From an uncultured Clostridia bacterium (lineage in GTDB: Bacteria; Bacillota; Clostridia; UBA1381): a stretch of 5,399 nt of DNA. The notes beneath the pieces were generated by a model. That model was given only the letters and a program-made list of their open reading frames with translations. It had not been told where the DNA came from and did no database searches. Both the position numbers and the translations under genes were made by a program. Below, in pieces: positions 5,140-5,399 of the stretch. Position 1 is the stretch's first letter. Every line of letters begins with the position of its first letter. The stretch is taken from NCBI GenBank assembly GCA_934489015.1, contig CAKSSN010000051.1, positions 1 through 5,399 of the forward strand, in the 5' to 3' direction.

Positions 5140-5399
5140 TTGAGCGATAATTGGATTGTAGCCAACCTTGAAAATGCGTTTTCCACTTGGAACGATAAAA
5201 TGACTGAAATATGGTCGCTGATTACAACCTCGCCGCAAAACTTCAAAGGCGGTGCAATTTGGAATGTCATATCCGGCATAAACGGAGGACTCGGGGCCAT
5301 AGGACTTGGTTTGTTGGTCCTCTTTTTTGCTATGAGCATATTTAAGTCAACGGCATCGTTCCGTGATTTTCAACGACCGGAATATGCCTTAAAGCATTT
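5140..5399 (+). CDS. VirB6/TrbL-like conjugal transfer protein, N-terminal part
   Basis: Only the first 86 codons are present; the gene runs off the window. The start is TTG at 5140, with a perfect AGGAGGTGA (5124-5132) 7 nt upstream and no better in-frame ATG until residue 21. The sequence begins MSDNWIVANLENAFSTWNDK, followed by a Gly-rich hydrophobic segment at about 40-67 (WNVISGINGGLGAIGLGLLV) and F.DFQRPE. This start and the SF.DFQRPE motif resemble the VirB6/TrbL-like family of clostridial ICEs (C. difficile CD1112 type), a polytopic inner-membrane protein of the mating channel. Its place after the coupling and Maff2-like genes fits, except for the toxin-antitoxin cassette between them. 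The family call rests on the N-terminus alone. Confidence 0.8.
   Translation, partial: MSDNWIVANLENAFSTWNDKMTEIWSLITTSPQNFKGGAIWNVISGINGGLGAIGLGLLVLFFAMSIFKSTASFRDFQRPEYALKH

Noticed and set aside
5091..5339. Minus-strand 82-codon open frame over the terminator and the VirB6-like start.
   Set aside because: The plus strand here has a perfect ribosome site and a recognisable transfer-protein N-terminus; the minus frame has neither.

Overview
The window looks like part of an integrative and conjugative element (ICE) of the Tn1549 / C. difficile CTn type in a low-to-moderate GC Firmicute, probably a gut clostridium. The evidence is a VirD4 coupling protein of the clostridial ICE type, a Maff2/VirB2-like small membrane protein and the start of a VirB6/TrbL-like protein in the order usual for that family. 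Gram-positive signals support this: GGAGG ribosome sites, TTGACA/TATAAT promoters, U-tailed hairpins, and GTG/TTG starts. No integrase, relaxase, oriT or element end is in view, so the ICE assignment rests on the transfer genes and their order.

Layout, left to right, all genes on the + strand. (1) 3-140 is the C-terminal tail of a surface protein, probably of the S-layer-homology type, followed by a strong hairpin terminator. (2) 264-1031 is a visibly AT-rich, self-contained cargo gene for an unrecognised HExxH (zinc-metalloprotease-like) protein. It has its own promoter region and lies between two terminators. (3) 1179-1955, behind a near-consensus promoter, is a small secreted protein with two InlB-B/Listeria-Bacteroides (Flg_new) repeats. 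A 19-bp hairpin terminator follows it. (4) 2086-3984 is the VirD4-like coupling ATPase. It probably starts at a GTG that overlaps the stop of a 12-codon leader ORF; the longer upstream reading frame would run through the terminator hairpin. (5) 3914-4252, overlapping virD4 by 71 nt in another frame, is a Maff2-like small membrane protein. (6) 4253-4489 is non-coding. It holds a 67-bp imperfect palindrome with perfect 12-bp ends, a 16-bp palindrome, and a perfect consensus promoter inside an inverted repeat. (7) 4490-5021 is a DinJ/YafQ-type (RelB/RelE superfamily) toxin-antitoxin pair followed by a strong terminator. (8) 5140 to the window end is the N-terminus of a VirB6/TrbL-like channel protein starting at TTG.

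The virD4, Maff2-like and VirB6-like products should act together at the membrane: the first brings the relaxase-DNA substrate, and the other two are mating-channel components. The toxin-antitoxin cassette, with its own promoter and terminator, sits between the Maff2-like and VirB6-like genes. It probably stabilises the element and is likely a later insertion. The surface protein, Flg_new protein and HExxH protein are accessory; the HExxH gene is the least explained. I see no CRISPR array, rRNA, tRNA or insertion-sequence transposase.
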